From Gemmatimonadota bacterium (GTDB lineage: Bacteria; Gemmatimonadota; Gemmatimonadetes; Gemmatimonadales; GWC2-71-9): a stretch of DNA of 26,640 nt. Numbering within the stretch: position 1 is the first letter of the stretch; the number at the start of each line of letters is the position of its first letter. The translations under genes were made by a program, and so were the position numbers. The stretch is taken from the NCBI GenBank assembly GCA_017889745.1, contig JAGGAG010000013.1:1-26640 (forward strand). The letters run 5' to 3'. Of the stretch, positions 14,506-22,448 are shown one piece after another. The notes under the pieces were generated by a model. It saw nothing but the letters and a program-made list of their open reading frames with translations. It did not search any database and was not told the DNA's origin.

Positions 14506-16784
14506 GCGGGATCGGCGCCGGCTGCGTCCACTGTGGCGCGGCGCTCGAGGCGCGCGAGGAGCGCTTCTGCTGCACCGGCTGCGAGATGGCCTATGCCATC
14601 ATCCAGGGCGCGGGCCTCGGGCGGTATTACGAGGACCGCGAGGCGTGCGCGCCCCGACCGGGGGCGGCACCGGGCGGCTGGATCGCGGTGCCCACCACGC
14701 AGGGGGCCAACGGTGTGGAGGAAGTGCGGATCCAGGTGGACGGCCTGCGCTGCGCCTCGTGCGTCTGGGTCATCGAACAGGTGCTGGAACGCACGCCGGG
14801 CGTGGAGCACGTGATGGTGAGCTACGCCACCGGCCGGGCGTCGATCCGGTGGGACCCGCGCCGCATCGATCTCACGGCACTGGCGGGCCGGATCGCGGCC
14901 CTGGGGTATCGCCCGCGCGCGCTGGGTGAGGAAGCACCGCCCGACCGCGACCTGCTGGTGCGCCTTGGCGTGGCCGCCTTCTGCGCGATGAACCTGATGC
15001 TGCTCTACGCCTCGCTCTACACCGGCTGGTTCGATGCGATGGAGCCGCGGTTCGCGGCGCTGTTCCGCTGGCTCGCGCTCGTGCTGGCCACGCCCGTCGC
15101 CTTCTGGTGCGCGGCGCCATTCTTCTCCGGCGCGGCGGCCGGCCTCCGGCGGCGGGTGCTGCACATGGACCTGCCGATCGCGCTGGGCGTGGCCATCCTC
15201 TACGGCCACGGCGTGGTCACCACGATCACCGGGCACGAGGGCTACCTCGACTCGCTCGGCATGCTGGTGGCGCTGCTGCTGGCCGGGCGCATGCTCGAGA
15301 GCCGCGGCCGGCGCCGAGCGGTGGAAGCGGCGATGTCGCTGGCGGCCACCGCGCCCCGCACGGCACGGCGGCAGGCCGGCACGCGACTCGAAACCGTCGA
15401 AGCCGCAGCACTCCGCGCCGGCGACCTGATCGACGTGGGCAGCGGCGAGGAGTTCGCCGCCGACGGCGTGGTGACGGAGGGCGCGGGCCAGGTACGCATG
15501 GCACTCCTCACCGGCGAAGCGGAGCCGGTGCCGGTGGCGCCGGGCGACCGCGTGGTAGCCGGCTCGATCCTGCTCGACGGCGCGCTCACGGTGCAGGTGG
15601 AAGCGGTCGGCAGCGGCACGATGCTGAACCGCATGGCGGCACAGCTGGAGCAGGCGGCCGACCGGGGAATGCGTCCCAGCGCGGCGGATCGCATCGCGCC
15701 CTGGTTCACGGCCGCGACGCTGGTCATTGCCACGGCCACCTGCGTGGGGTGGTGGCTCACCCGCGGGGCCGACGTGGCGCTGACGCGCACCGTGGCCGTG
15801 CTGGTGGTGGCGTGTCCCTGTGCACTGGCACTGTCGCAGCCGCTCGCCGCCGCGGCCGGCCTCGGCGCCGCGGCACGACGGGGGCTGCTGTTCCGCTCGG
15901 CAGACGCACTGCTCGACCTGGGCGACGTGGACGTGGTCGCGTTCGACAAGACCGGCACCGTCACGGCCGGGACGGTGGCGGTCCTGGAAGCCGACGACAG
16001 CGCGCTCCGTATCGCGGCAGGCCTCGAGCGATACAGCATGCACCCGATCGCGCGGGCGATCGTGGAGGAGGCGATCAGCCGGGACATCGCGCTGCCGCGG
16101 GGGGAGAACGTGCGCGAGGAAGTGAGTGTCGGCGTGCGCGGCCGCGTCGACGGCGTGCAATGGCAGCTCGCATCGGGCGGACCCGGCTCACTCCTCCTGA
16201 GCGACGAGACCGGCCGGCATCACCGCATCCGGCTGGGCGACGTCATCCGCCCCGATGCCGCCGACACGGTGCAGCAGCTCGAGGCGCAGGGGCTCGAGGT
16301 GGCCCTCCTGACCGGCGATCACGCCGAGGTGGCCGGCCGCATCGCGGCGGCGGCAGGCATCGGGACCGTCGTGTCGCGCAGCAACCCGGAGCAGAAGGCG
16401 GCATGGATCGGGGAAGAGCAGCGGCGCGGGCGCCGGGTGCTCTTCGCCGGCGACGGGCTCAACGACGGCCCCGCGCTCGCGGCGGCCGACGTGGGCATCG
16501 CGATGGGCAGCGGTGCCGCCAGCAGCGTGCTGGTGGCCGACGGCGTGATCGCGCGGCCGTCACTGGCGCCGATCCTGGCGGCGCGGCGCGCGGCACGGGC
16601 CTGCCGGCAGATCATCCGCAGCAACCAGCGACGGTCGCTGGCCTACAACGTGGTCGCGGTGTCCGCCGCCGCCGCGGGATTCGTCAACCCGCTGGTCGCG
16701 GCCCTGCTGATGCCGCTGTCCAGCGGCCTGGTGATCTGGGGGGCGCTGCAGGTGGAGCGCCGGGTGCGGGAGGGCGACCGGTGA
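14502..16784 (+). CDS. ccoI: CcoI, copper-transporting P1B-type ATPase for cbb3 assembly
   Basis: CcoI exports Cu(I) across the inner membrane for the CuB site. The protein has 760 residues from a TTG start that overlaps the ccoH stop (TTGA) and has GGAG about 6 bases upstream. An ATG at 14445 is in frame but would overlap most of ccoH and add a basic, unlikely N-terminus. Domains in order: an N-terminal cysteine cluster (C8-x2-C11 and C23-C24-x2-C27), an HMA domain with C84-x2-C87, membrane helices, the actuator loop TGE at 337-339, the CPC transport motif at 438-440, DKTGT at 482-486 (phosphorylated D482), the HP motif at 514-515, and GDGLND at 650-655. All catalytic elements are intact. 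Confidence 0.96.
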   Translation: MSGIGAGCVHCGAALEAREERFCCTGCEMAYAIIQGAGLGRYYEDREACAPRPGAAPGGWIAVPTTQGANGVEEVRIQVDGLRCASCVWVIEQVLERTPGVEHVMVSYATGRASIRWDPRRIDLTALAGRIAALGYRPRALGEEAPPDRDLLVRLGVAAFCAMNLMLLYASLYTGWFDAMEPRFAALFRWLALVLATPVAFWCAAPFFSGAAAGLRRRVLHMDLPIALGVAILYGHGVVTTITGHEGYLDSLGMLVALLLAGRMLESRGRRRAVEAAMSLAATAPRTARRQAGTRLETVEAAALRAGDLIDVGSGEEFAADGVVTEGAGQVRMALLTGEAEPVPVAPGDRVVAGSILLDGALTVQVEAVGSGTMLNRMAAQLEQAADRGMRPSAADRIAPWFTAATLVIATATCVGWWLTRGADVALTRTVAVLVVACPCALALSQPLAAAAGLGAAARRGLLFRSADALLDLGDVDVVAFDKTGTVTAGTVAVLEADDSALRIAAGLERYSMHPIARAIVEEAISRDIALPRGENVREEVSVGVRGRVDGVQWQLASGGPGSLLLSDETGRHHRIRLGDVIRPDAADTVQQLEAQGLEVALLTGDHAEVAGRIAAAAGIGTVVSRSNPEQKAAWIGEEQRRGRRVLFAGDGLNDGPALAAADVGIAMGSGAASSVLVADGVIARPSLAPILAARRAARACRQIIRSNQRRSLAYNVVAVSAAAAGFVNPLVAALLMPLSSGLVIWGALQVERRVREGDR

Positions 16785-16921
16785 ACGCGGTGCTTTTCCT
16801 GCTGCCGATCGCGGTCCTGCTTGGGGGCCTCTTTGCCGCGCTCTTCCTGCGGGCGGTGAAGAAGGGCCAGTTCGACGACCTCGACGACCCGCCTCAGCGC
16901 ATGCTGCAGGAGAAGGACTGA
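16781..16921 (+). CDS. ccoS: CcoS, cbb3 oxidase maturation protein
   Basis: This 46-residue protein has one membrane helix (about 4-23) followed by RAVKKGQFDDLDDPPQRML, the strongly conserved FixS/CcoS motif in which GQFDDLD and P follow the helix. CcoS is needed to insert redox cofactors into CcoN. The GTG start overlaps the ccoI stop by 4 bp (GTGA) and has GGGAGGG about 6 bases upstream. It is the last recognisable gene of the operon. Confidence 0.95.
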   Translation: MNAVLFLLPIAVLLGGLFAALFLRAVKKGQFDDLDDPPQRMLQEKD

Positions 16922-16987
16922 CCTTCCCCCGCTGAAACGAACGGCCGCGTCCCTCCGTCCGGCTTGCGACCCATGACCGGAACCGGA

Positions 16988-17899
16988 ATGCGCGCATCGA
17001 GACATCCCTGCCTCGTCCTCCTGCTGGCCGTTCTCCTCCCTTCGCTCGCCGCCGCGCAGTCCGTCATGCAGATCACCACCGTGCCGCTGCGCCCGGGGAT
17101 CTGGGTGCTCTCCGGGTTTGCCAACGGGAACATCCTGGTGCACGACGACGGCACCGACGTGCTCATCGTGGACGCACAGAGTGAGCGGCGAGTCGGGCTC
17201 GCCGATTCGGCCCTCCGCGCGCTCACGGCCCGGCCGGTGCACACCGTCGTCACGACGCACTATCACGATGACCATATCGGGGGCAATCCGCACTGGCGGG
17301 CGCAGGGGGCGCGGCTCATCGCGCAGTGCAATGTCGCGGTGCAGGCGAGGAAGGACACGACCATCACCGAGTGGCGTGAATGGCACCGCGCCCCCGCCCC
17401 GGCGGACGCCCTGCCGGCCGAGTGCCTGGAGGACAGCCTCACGCTCGAGCGGGCCGGCGACCAGGCCGTGCTGCGCCACGTGGCGTCGGCGCACACCGAT
17501 GGCGACCTGGTCATCTGGCTGCCCCGCGCCAACGTCCTGCACATGGGCGACGTGCTCGAGCTGGGCGCGCCGCCGTTCATCGACTGGTGGACCGGCGGAA
17601 GCTGGGAGGGAATGCTGGCGGCGGTGGATGCAGGCCTCGCCATCGCGAACGCGGAGACGATCATCGTGCCGGGTCACGGACCGCCCACGGACCGCGCCGG
17701 CATGGTGGCCTATCGTGACATGCTGCAGACGGTGGGGCAGCGGGTGCGTGACGCGGTACAGCGGGGGGAATCGATGGCGGCGATCGTGGCCGCCAGGCCC
17801 GCGGCAGGCTATGAGGAATCGTTCGGCAGCCCGTCGCGCACCGACCAGTTCGTGCAGCTGCTGGTGGTGGGCTTTTCCCGTCAGAGCGCGGTGAGGTAG
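16988..17899 (+). CDS. Secreted metallo-beta-lactamase-fold hydrolase
   Basis: The protein has 303 residues with a signal peptide (about 1-24, MRASRHPCLVLLLAV, cut near AAAQ). The zinc site of the fold is complete: H91-x-H93-x-D95-H96 (THYHDDHIGG), H169 (SAHTDGD), D188 (HMGDVLE) and H230 (VPGHG). The fold covers lactamases, glyoxalase II, quinolone-type and sulfur-metabolism hydrolases, and the sequence alone does not choose among them. An in-frame ATG at 16973 and a TTG at 16964 are alternative starts; the later ATG gives the most typical signal peptide. It begins 66 bp after ccoS and may be read from the same transcript or its own promoter. The last 19 bp overlap the convergent DinB gene. 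Confidence 0.88.
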   Translation: MRASRHPCLVLLLAVLLPSLAAAQSVMQITTVPLRPGIWVLSGFANGNILVHDDGTDVLIVDAQSERRVGLADSALRALTARPVHTVVTTHYHDDHIGGNPHWRAQGARLIAQCNVAVQARKDTTITEWREWHRAPAPADALPAECLEDSLTLERAGDQAVLRHVASAHTDGDLVIWLPRANVLHMGDVLELGAPPFIDWWTGGSWEGMLAAVDAGLAIANAETIIVPGHGPPTDRAGMVAYRDMLQTVGQRVRDAVQRGESMAAIVAARPAAGYEESFGSPSRTDQFVQLLVVGFSRQSAVR

Positions 17900-18414
17900 C
17901 GCTCCTCGAGCACGCGGCGGTGGTGGATCTCGTGGCCGGCGATGATCCAGGCCGCCGCGCGCGCACTCAGCGGGTGCTTGCTGGCGACACCCCGGCGCTC
18001 CCAGGCCTTCGGGGGAAGCACCTTCAGGAGCGCCAGCGTCGCGGCGCGCACCGCCACGAACTCATCGAGCAGCCAGGCAAGCGGCACCCGGTCGGATTCC
18101 TGCGCGGGCGTGTAGCTGTTCTCGTCGAAACCGGGCAGCGGGCCCGCGTCGCCGCGCGCAAAGGCCAGGAGCCGGTAGGTGAAGATCCGCTCCGTGTCGG
18201 ACATGTGCCCGAGGACTTCCTTGATGCTCCACTTCCCCTCCGCGTAACGGTACCCGGCCCGCTCCTCGGTGACCCTCGCGAGCGCCTTCCGCGTGGTGCC
18301 GATCCCGGATTCGAGCACGGCGATCACGTCGCCGTCCGGCACCTTGTCGATGTAGGTGGCGAAGTAGGGCAGGAACTCGCCAGCGGCGGGACGGGTAGCG
18401 GAAGGGGCAGTCAT
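17881..18414 (-). CDS. DinB-family (DinB_2) four-helix protein
   Basis: The protein has 177 residues, cytoplasmic. DinB-fold proteins are four-helix bundles with a divalent metal bound by three histidines. Here these are H70 (EVLGHMSDTER) and H161 and H165 (GHEIHHRRVL). The stretch YRYAEGKWSIKEVLGHMSDTE is the usual start of this fold. Some members are thiol-dependent transferases, while many are of unknown use. The ATG lies 75 bp from a divergent VOC gene; the gene's 3' end overlaps the MBL-fold gene tail to tail. It is the first of three DinB-fold proteins in this window. Confidence 0.9.
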   Translation of the reverse strand: MTAPSATRPAAGEFLPYFATYIDKVPDGDVIAVLESGIGTTRKALARVTEERAGYRYAEGKWSIKEVLGHMSDTERIFTYRLLAFARGDAGPLPGFDENSYTPAQESDRVPLAWLLDEFVAVRAATLALLKVLPPKAWERRGVASKHPLSARAAAWIIAGHEIHHRRVLEERYLTAL

Positions 18415-18489
18415 GCAGCCAATCTACGATGGCTCCAATGTCAGTCAATCGGCGCACGGAGTGGTCTTCCCGACGCAAGGAGGCCGGTC
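18415..18489. promoter_or_regulatory. Divergent region between DinB and VOC genes, with a strong RBS
   Basis: This 75-bp region must drive both flanking genes. AAGGAGG at 18478-18484 is an almost ideal Shine-Dalgarno sequence, 5 bases before the VOC ATG, and fixes that start. No certain -35/-10 pair is visible. Confidence 0.5.
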
Positions 18490-18882
18490 ATGCAGCTCAG
18501 GAAGGTGGTCCCGATCATCGCGGTGGACGCGATCGAACCCTGCCTCCCCTTCTGGACCGACAGGCTCGGATTCGCCGTCACGGTGCAGGTGCCACACGGG
18601 GACAGGATCGGCTTCGCGATCCTGGTGAAGGACGGCTGCGAGGTGATGTACCAGTCACGCGCCAGCATGGATGCCGACGTGCCGGGCGTGGCGGCCAGCT
18701 CCGCGGGCCATGGCATCACGCTCTACATCGACGTAGACGACATCAACGCCGTCGAGCGGGTCGTGGCGGGACTCGAGGTCGTGGTCCCGCGCCGCACCAC
18801 CTTCTACGGCGCGGAGGAGATCTTCGTGCGGGCGCCCTGCGGCACGGTGGTGGGATTTTCCCAGCCGGGCGCCGACGCCTGA
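18490..18882 (+). CDS. VOC superfamily (glyoxalase/bleomycin-resistance fold) protein
   Basis: The protein has 130 residues, cytoplasmic, with two beta-alpha-beta-beta-beta units: the first (about 4-57) contains CLPFWTDRLGFAVTVQVP and the second (about 75-124) TLYIDVDDINAVERVV and ends GTVVGFSQPG. The second-unit pattern and the terminal hydrophobic strand are typical for the family. Members bind a metal and small molecules (lyases, dioxygenases, drug-binding proteins). The substrate cannot be read. The start is fixed by a near-ideal RBS. It ends 3 bp from the convergent alarmone hydrolase gene. A longer open frame upstream is the antisense of the DinB gene. Confidence 0.88.
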   Translation: MQLRKVVPIIAVDAIEPCLPFWTDRLGFAVTVQVPHGDRIGFAILVKDGCEVMYQSRASMDADVPGVAASSAGHGITLYIDVDDINAVERVVAGLEVVVPRRTTFYGAEEIFVRAPCGTVVGFSQPGADA

Positions 18883-18885
18883 GCG

Positions 18886-19446
18886 TCACGGTGCGGCGGT
18901 GAGCACCTGCCGGGCGGCCAGCAGCGCCTGGTCATAGGCGGACTCAAGGCCGGCGTTGGAGCCCCTGCAGCCTGCAATGACGCGCTCGGTCCAGTCGAGG
19001 TAGTCTCGCCTCCGCTCCACGCTCCAGCCGTGCGGGGGGTCCGCCACCATGTCACGCACATTGCAGATCTTGTCGGCCAGCCGGACCAGCCTGGCACGCG
19101 GTGACAGCGCAGTGGCGTGCTCCACCTGTCGCCGCTTCCGCTCCGCCGCCGGAGTCGACTTGTCGTCGGTCACCTCCAGCACCAGCCGGGCAATGTCGGG
19201 CCCGAACCGCTCCGCGATCTCCTCCCCCGTGGTCGCCGTATCCTCGATGGTGTCATGCAGCACCGCCGCGATGAGCACGCCGAGGTCGCGCACACCACCC
19301 TCGTGCACGAGCACCCGCGCCACCTCGATCGGATGGTTGATGTAGGGGCTGGCCGCCGCACCCTTCCGGCGCTGGAGGCGATGCCGGTCGGCCGAGAACG
19401 CAAGGGCATCGAACAGTGGCAGCAGGCCTTCCTCGCCCCTCTTCAT
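18886..19446 (-). CDS. MESH1-like small alarmone hydrolase (HD domain)
   Basis: The protein has 186 residues, cytoplasmic, made of a single HD domain with no synthetase or regulatory part. It follows the metazoan MESH1/SpoT hydrolase pattern: H22 in DRHRLQRRKG, then SPYINHPIEVA, H64-D65 with E68-D69 (LHDTIEDT), the TDDK motif at 93-96, and D125 in VRLADKICNVRDM. These give the Mn ligands (H22, H64, D65, D125) and the catalytic E68/D69. Such enzymes remove pyrophosphate from (p)ppGpp; some also act as NADPH phosphatases. The ATG overlaps the stop of the M28 peptidase gene (ATGA). It is the last gene of a three-gene unit. Activity is inferred from complete motifs. Confidence 0.82.
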   Translation of the reverse strand: MKRGEEGLLPLFDALAFSADRHRLQRRKGAAASPYINHPIEVARVLVHEGGVRDLGVLIAAVLHDTIEDTATTGEEIAERFGPDIARLVLEVTDDKSTPAAERKRRQVEHATALSPRARLVRLADKICNVRDMVADPPHGWSVERRRDYLDWTERVIAGCRGSNAGLESAYDQALLAARQVLTAAP

Positions 19447-20453
19447 AACGGGCCTTTCACCATGCCGGTGGAACCGCGCGCCGACGCGGCGGCGGCGGGA
19501 TTCGCGTCCACCTGTGCCACAAAGAGCGCGATCGCCCGGGTGGCGGCAGCGAAGAAGCCGGGGTCGATGCGCGACACATCGTCGGTCGGCTTGTGATAGT
19601 CGGCGTGATCCTCCACGCCGAAGTAGACGAACGGGATGCCAGCCCCGTAGAAGACCCCCTGATCCGACTCCATGGTCCAGTCCTCGCTGCCCGACCATCC
19701 CTTGTCGTGGCCCAGCATGAGCGTCACCCGCGCTCGGCACGCGACAGCCGACAGGTACGGCAGCAATCCGGGATAATGCGCCGGCCCCACCGCAAAGAGC
19801 TGTCGGTTCACGCTCCGGCTCACCATGTCGAGGTTGACGTTGAGGAGCACCGAGTCGATGGGCACGGCATGATCACGCACCAATGCGCTGGCGCCGAGCA
19901 GGCCTTCCTCCTCACCGTCGAGGGCCACGAACATCATCGTGTTCTGCGGCGGGTTGGCGTGGAACCAGGCGGCGATCGCCATCATCGCCGCGGTGCCCGA
20001 CGCATTGTCGTCCGCGCCGTTGTATATCGCGCCGCCCTGCACGCCGAGATGGTCATAGTGTGCCGTGACCAGGATGATGCGGCCCGGCCGGGTGCGTCCC
20101 TGCAGCAGGCCGATCACGTTGGCGCCATTCCCCCTCCCGCCGGGTGCGGCGAAGCTCTCGAGTGCGCCACGCGGGAGGGTGTCCAGCCCCATGACGCGGA
20201 ATTGCGCCAGCACGAACGCGCGCGCGCGGGCGCCGGCGGCGGTGCCGACCTTACGGCCTTCCATGGAATCGTCGGCGAGTGCGGCGACATCGCGCATGAG
20301 CCGGGCTGAATCAATCACGGGGAGACTCGTGGCAGGGCCGGCGCAGGCCACGCGAACCGGCGCCTGGGCGGCCGCCGAGGCGGCGGGCGCGCACTGAAAG
20401 ACGAGGAACGCGAGGATCGATCGCGAGGCCACCGCCGGCAATGCCATCGACAC
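19443..20453 (-). CDS. Secreted M28 family zinc aminopeptidase
   Basis: The protein has 336 residues from a GTG start; an ATG two codons later (20447) is the alternative. It has a signal peptide (about 1-30, ending SAAAQ). The di-zinc site of M28 peptidases is complete: H132 (TAHYDHLG), D148 (NGADDNASG), E181/E182 (DGEEEGLLG), D209 (NLDMVSR) and H287 (DYHKPTDD). It is expected to remove N-terminal residues from peptides outside the cytoplasm. It starts 8 bp after the upstream lipoprotein gene, and its stop overlaps the alarmone hydrolase start, so the three form one operon. Confidence 0.94.
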   Translation of the reverse strand: MSMALPAVASRSILAFLVFQCAPAASAAAQAPVRVACAGPATSLPVIDSARLMRDVAALADDSMEGRKVGTAAGARARAFVLAQFRVMGLDTLPRGALESFAAPGGRGNGANVIGLLQGRTRPGRIILVTAHYDHLGVQGGAIYNGADDNASGTAAMMAIAAWFHANPPQNTMMFVALDGEEEGLLGASALVRDHAVPIDSVLLNVNLDMVSRSVNRQLFAVGPAHYPGLLPYLSAVACRARVTLMLGHDKGWSGSEDWTMESDQGVFYGAGIPFVYFGVEDHADYHKPTDDVSRIDPGFFAAATRAIALFVAQVDANPAAAASARGSTGMVKGPL

Positions 20454-20461
20454 GCAGCCTG

Positions 20462-20890
20462 TTACTGCGATACCGGCGACACGCGGATGTCGGCGGTAGT
20501 CGGTCTGCCGTTCGTGATCACGGGATTCGACGTGGTATTGATGAACCGGAGCTTGCCCTCCACCTCGATGCGGGCCTGCACCACGTACCCATGCATCGGG
20601 ATGATCCGCTGGGGGTCGTAGGACAGGGAGAACGGAATCGGCACCTGGGTCGTGATCGGCTTTGTCTCCGCCGCAATGACGTCCGCTGGCAGGTCCGCAA
20701 TCGACACGTCCGCCAGCTGGACCGTCAGCGTTGCCCCGGGTGGCAGCGCAACGCGCTCGAGGTAGAACACCGTCCCCGTCACCTGCGCCCTCGTCGCCCC
20801 TGCGGGCTTGTCCGCTGTCTGCACGTTCTTGTTTCCACCGCAGGCGGCGAAGGCCACGACAGTCGAGGCCAGGGTTGTGAGAATGCGCAT
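20462..20890 (-). CDS. YbaY-family lipoprotein
   Basis: The protein has 142 residues. A lipoprotein signal (MRILTTLASTVVAFAAC, likely lipidated C17) is followed by a beta-rich domain from about residue 37. The pattern VTGTVFYLERVALPPGATLTVQLADVS and the later PFSLSYDPQRI and YVVQARIEVEGKLRFIN match the YbaY/YscW-type lipoprotein domain found on many proteobacterial and related envelope lipoproteins. Its function is not well known. The ATG has GGAG 6 bases upstream; a GTG one codon earlier is a weaker option. It heads the operon with the M28 peptidase and the alarmone hydrolase. Confidence 0.85.
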   Translation of the reverse strand: MRILTTLASTVVAFAACGGNKNVQTADKPAGATRAQVTGTVFYLERVALPPGATLTVQLADVSIADLPADVIAAETKPITTQVPIPFSLSYDPQRIIPMHGYVVQARIEVEGKLRFINTTSNPVITNGRPTTADIRVSPVSQ

Positions 20891-21079
20891 CACGGTCTCC
20901 GGTACCCGCCGCGATTGCCGCGACAGGACACGCTGGTGTCGGTCTGGTGACAGATTAGGCCGCCCGAAAGATTCCGGGCGGCAGGTGGGACACGACTATC
21001 TTACACTGCCACTTTGTGATGCACACCCTGCGCTGGTGGACGGCGCACCCGGCACGAGGCCTGCCATGGCCTGGACGGA
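20891..21079. promoter_or_regulatory. Divergent intergenic region between the YbaY lipoprotein and EEP lipoprotein genes
   Basis: This 189-bp region must carry promoters for both lipoprotein genes. No convincing paired -35/-10 boxes were found. TATCTT at 20997-21002 on the plus strand is a possible -10. A hairpin lies at 20959-20982. No gene is seen in it. Confidence 0.35.
20959..20982. repeat. GC-rich hairpin in the divergent region
   Basis: GCCGCCCG and CGGGCGGC form a perfect 8-bp stem around an 8-base AT-rich loop (AAAGATTC). There is no run of T after it on either strand, so it is not a standard terminator. It could be a leader structure or an operator. Confidence 0.45.
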
Positions 21080-21991
21080 ATGAGCACCCTTCATCGCTGC
21101 GCGGTCCTTCTGGTTCTTCCCGTGCTCGCGGGTTGCGCCCGGAGCATCAACTACACGGATCCAGCCGGTCCCCGCTTCGCGGGCGCCAGCGAGGTCGTGC
21201 GTGCGGCCACGTGGACGGGTCCACACGTCGAGGCGGCGGCCGCCTCGGTGGCGTTGGCCAGGGTGCCCACCCCGGATTCGTTGCGCGTCGTGACCTTCAA
21301 CGTCAGGTATTCGCAGCAGACGGAGCTTGCGATCGAGCTGCTGCAGACGTCGCCTGAACTGCGCAACGCCGACATCGTCATGCTGCAGGAGATGAACGAG
21401 GACGCCGCGGCGGAAACCGCCGCGGCGCTCGGCATGAACTACGTGTACTACCCGGCGGTGCTTCACCCGGTACCGAAGAAGAATTTCGGCAACGCCCTCC
21501 TGTCGCGCTGGCCGATCACCGATGACGAGAAGCTCATCCTGCCGAGCCGCTCGGTGTCGCGCGGCGGCCAGCGAGTCGCCGTGGTGGCCACGGTGCTGGT
21601 CGGCAACGAGCGGGTGCGGGTGTACGCCGTGCACCTGTCGACGATCCTGGAAGTGTGGTTCACGGGGCAGACCTACCAGATCCAGGCCCTGCTGGAATCG
21701 GCCAGGGGCTATGACCGCGTCATCATGGCAGGCGACATGAACAGTCACGACAACGTCGGCGCCCTCTTCACCAGTGCTGGCTACTTCTGGCCCAGCCGGA
21801 ACACCGGCCCCACGACGCACAAGCTCTTCGCGGTGGACCATGTGTTCGCACGCGGGTTCACGGTAGGCGGAAGCGGCGCGGTGCAGCACAACCTTGGCGC
21901 CAGCGACCACCTGCCGGTGTGGGCGAGCCTCGCCTTCCGGCCGGAGCAGCAGACGGCCTTCAGCAGCGTGGTCGCCGGCGCCACACCTTGA
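21080..21991 (+). CDS. Endonuclease/exonuclease/phosphatase-fold lipoprotein
   Basis: The protein has 303 residues. A lipoprotein signal (MSTLHRCAVLLVLPVLAGC, lipidated C19) places it at the envelope. The EEP fold motifs are complete: N74 (VTFNVRY), E104 (LQEMNED), H185 (YAVHLS), D219-x-N221 (AGDMNSHD), D253-H254 (AVDHVF) and S275-D276-H277 (ASDHLPV). EEP enzymes are Mg-dependent phosphodiesterases or phosphatases acting on nucleic acids, inositol phosphates or sphingomyelin. Envelope placement favours an external or periplasmic substrate. A terminator follows 24 bp after the stop. Confidence 0.92.
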   Translation: MSTLHRCAVLLVLPVLAGCARSINYTDPAGPRFAGASEVVRAATWTGPHVEAAAASVALARVPTPDSLRVVTFNVRYSQQTELAIELLQTSPELRNADIVMLQEMNEDAAAETAAALGMNYVYYPAVLHPVPKKNFGNALLSRWPITDDEKLILPSRSVSRGGQRVAVVATVLVGNERVRVYAVHLSTILEVWFTGQTYQIQALLESARGYDRVIMAGDMNSHDNVGALFTSAGYFWPSRNTGPTTHKLFAVDHVFARGFTVGGSGAVQHNLGASDHLPVWASLAFRPEQQTAFSSVVAGATP

Positions 21992-22014
21992 GCCCCACCG
22001 CCTGGACGCCATGA

Positions 22015-22048
22015 CAGAACAGCCGACCCCGAGGGGTCGGCTGTTCTG
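22015..22048. terminator. Perfect 16-bp inverted repeat, probable bidirectional terminator
   Basis: A 16-base arm (CAGAACAGCCGACCCC) is repeated as its exact complement after only 2 bases, so the hairpin would have about 14 pairs with a small loop. It lies between the convergent EEP gene and the glycine-rich membrane gene. The following bases on the plus strand (CTTCC) are only weakly T-rich, so termination may depend on the stem alone. Confidence 0.8.
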
Positions 22049-22079
22049 CTTCCGGCCTTGGCGGCGACACGGGCGAGTG

Positions 22080-22448
22080 TCAGGCAGTCTTCCCGCCAAG
22101 CATCTTGCCGAGGAATCCCCCGATGGCGCCGGCGACCGCGGTGGAGCCGGTCGCAATCGCGATCGTGGAGCCGGTCGCATCTCCCAGGGCCATGGAGACA
22201 ACGGCCCCGAGAAGGCCCCCGATGCCACCCGAGGCCGCCGCCCCGCCGGCGAGCGCACCGCCCGAGGCGTTCTTGTTGAAGAGCCCGAAGAGCAGGCCCG
22301 TGACGCCGCCCAGTCCGGTGCCCACCACGGGGAACAGTTGCGCCACCTGCGGCATGAAATGCCCGGCGACCACCATCAGCACCTGCAGCAGCGTGCCTAT
22401 GGTGGTGGCCTTGAGGAGTGGATTGCCAGCGGCAGCTCTATCGGGCAT
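22080..22448 (-). CDS. Glycine- and alanine-rich membrane protein, unknown function
   Basis: The protein has 122 residues, with hydrophobic stretches at about 13-30, 38-57, 62-88 and 92-114. It is rich in glycine repeats (GTGLGGVTGLLFG, GGALAGGAAASGGIGGLLGA), resembling glycine-zipper membrane proteins that pack tightly or form oligomers. The ATG has GGGAG about 7 bases upstream. Its first 11 bp overlap the end of the ATL gene, and the terminator hairpin lies beyond its stop. No family name is recognised. Real coding is supported by the RBS and the consistent hydrophobic pattern. Confidence 0.7.
   Translation of the reverse strand: MPDRAAAGNPLLKATTIGTLLQVLMVVAGHFMPQVAQLFPVVGTGLGGVTGLLFGLFNKNASGGALAGGAAASGGIGGLLGAVVSMALGDATGSTIAIATGSTAVAGAIGGFLGKMLGGKTA

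Noticed and set aside
12249..16160. Minus-strand open frames of 714 and 558 residues opposite ccoP-ccoI
   Set aside because: They lie wholly against the well-identified cbb3 genes and show arginine/histidine-rich shadow composition.
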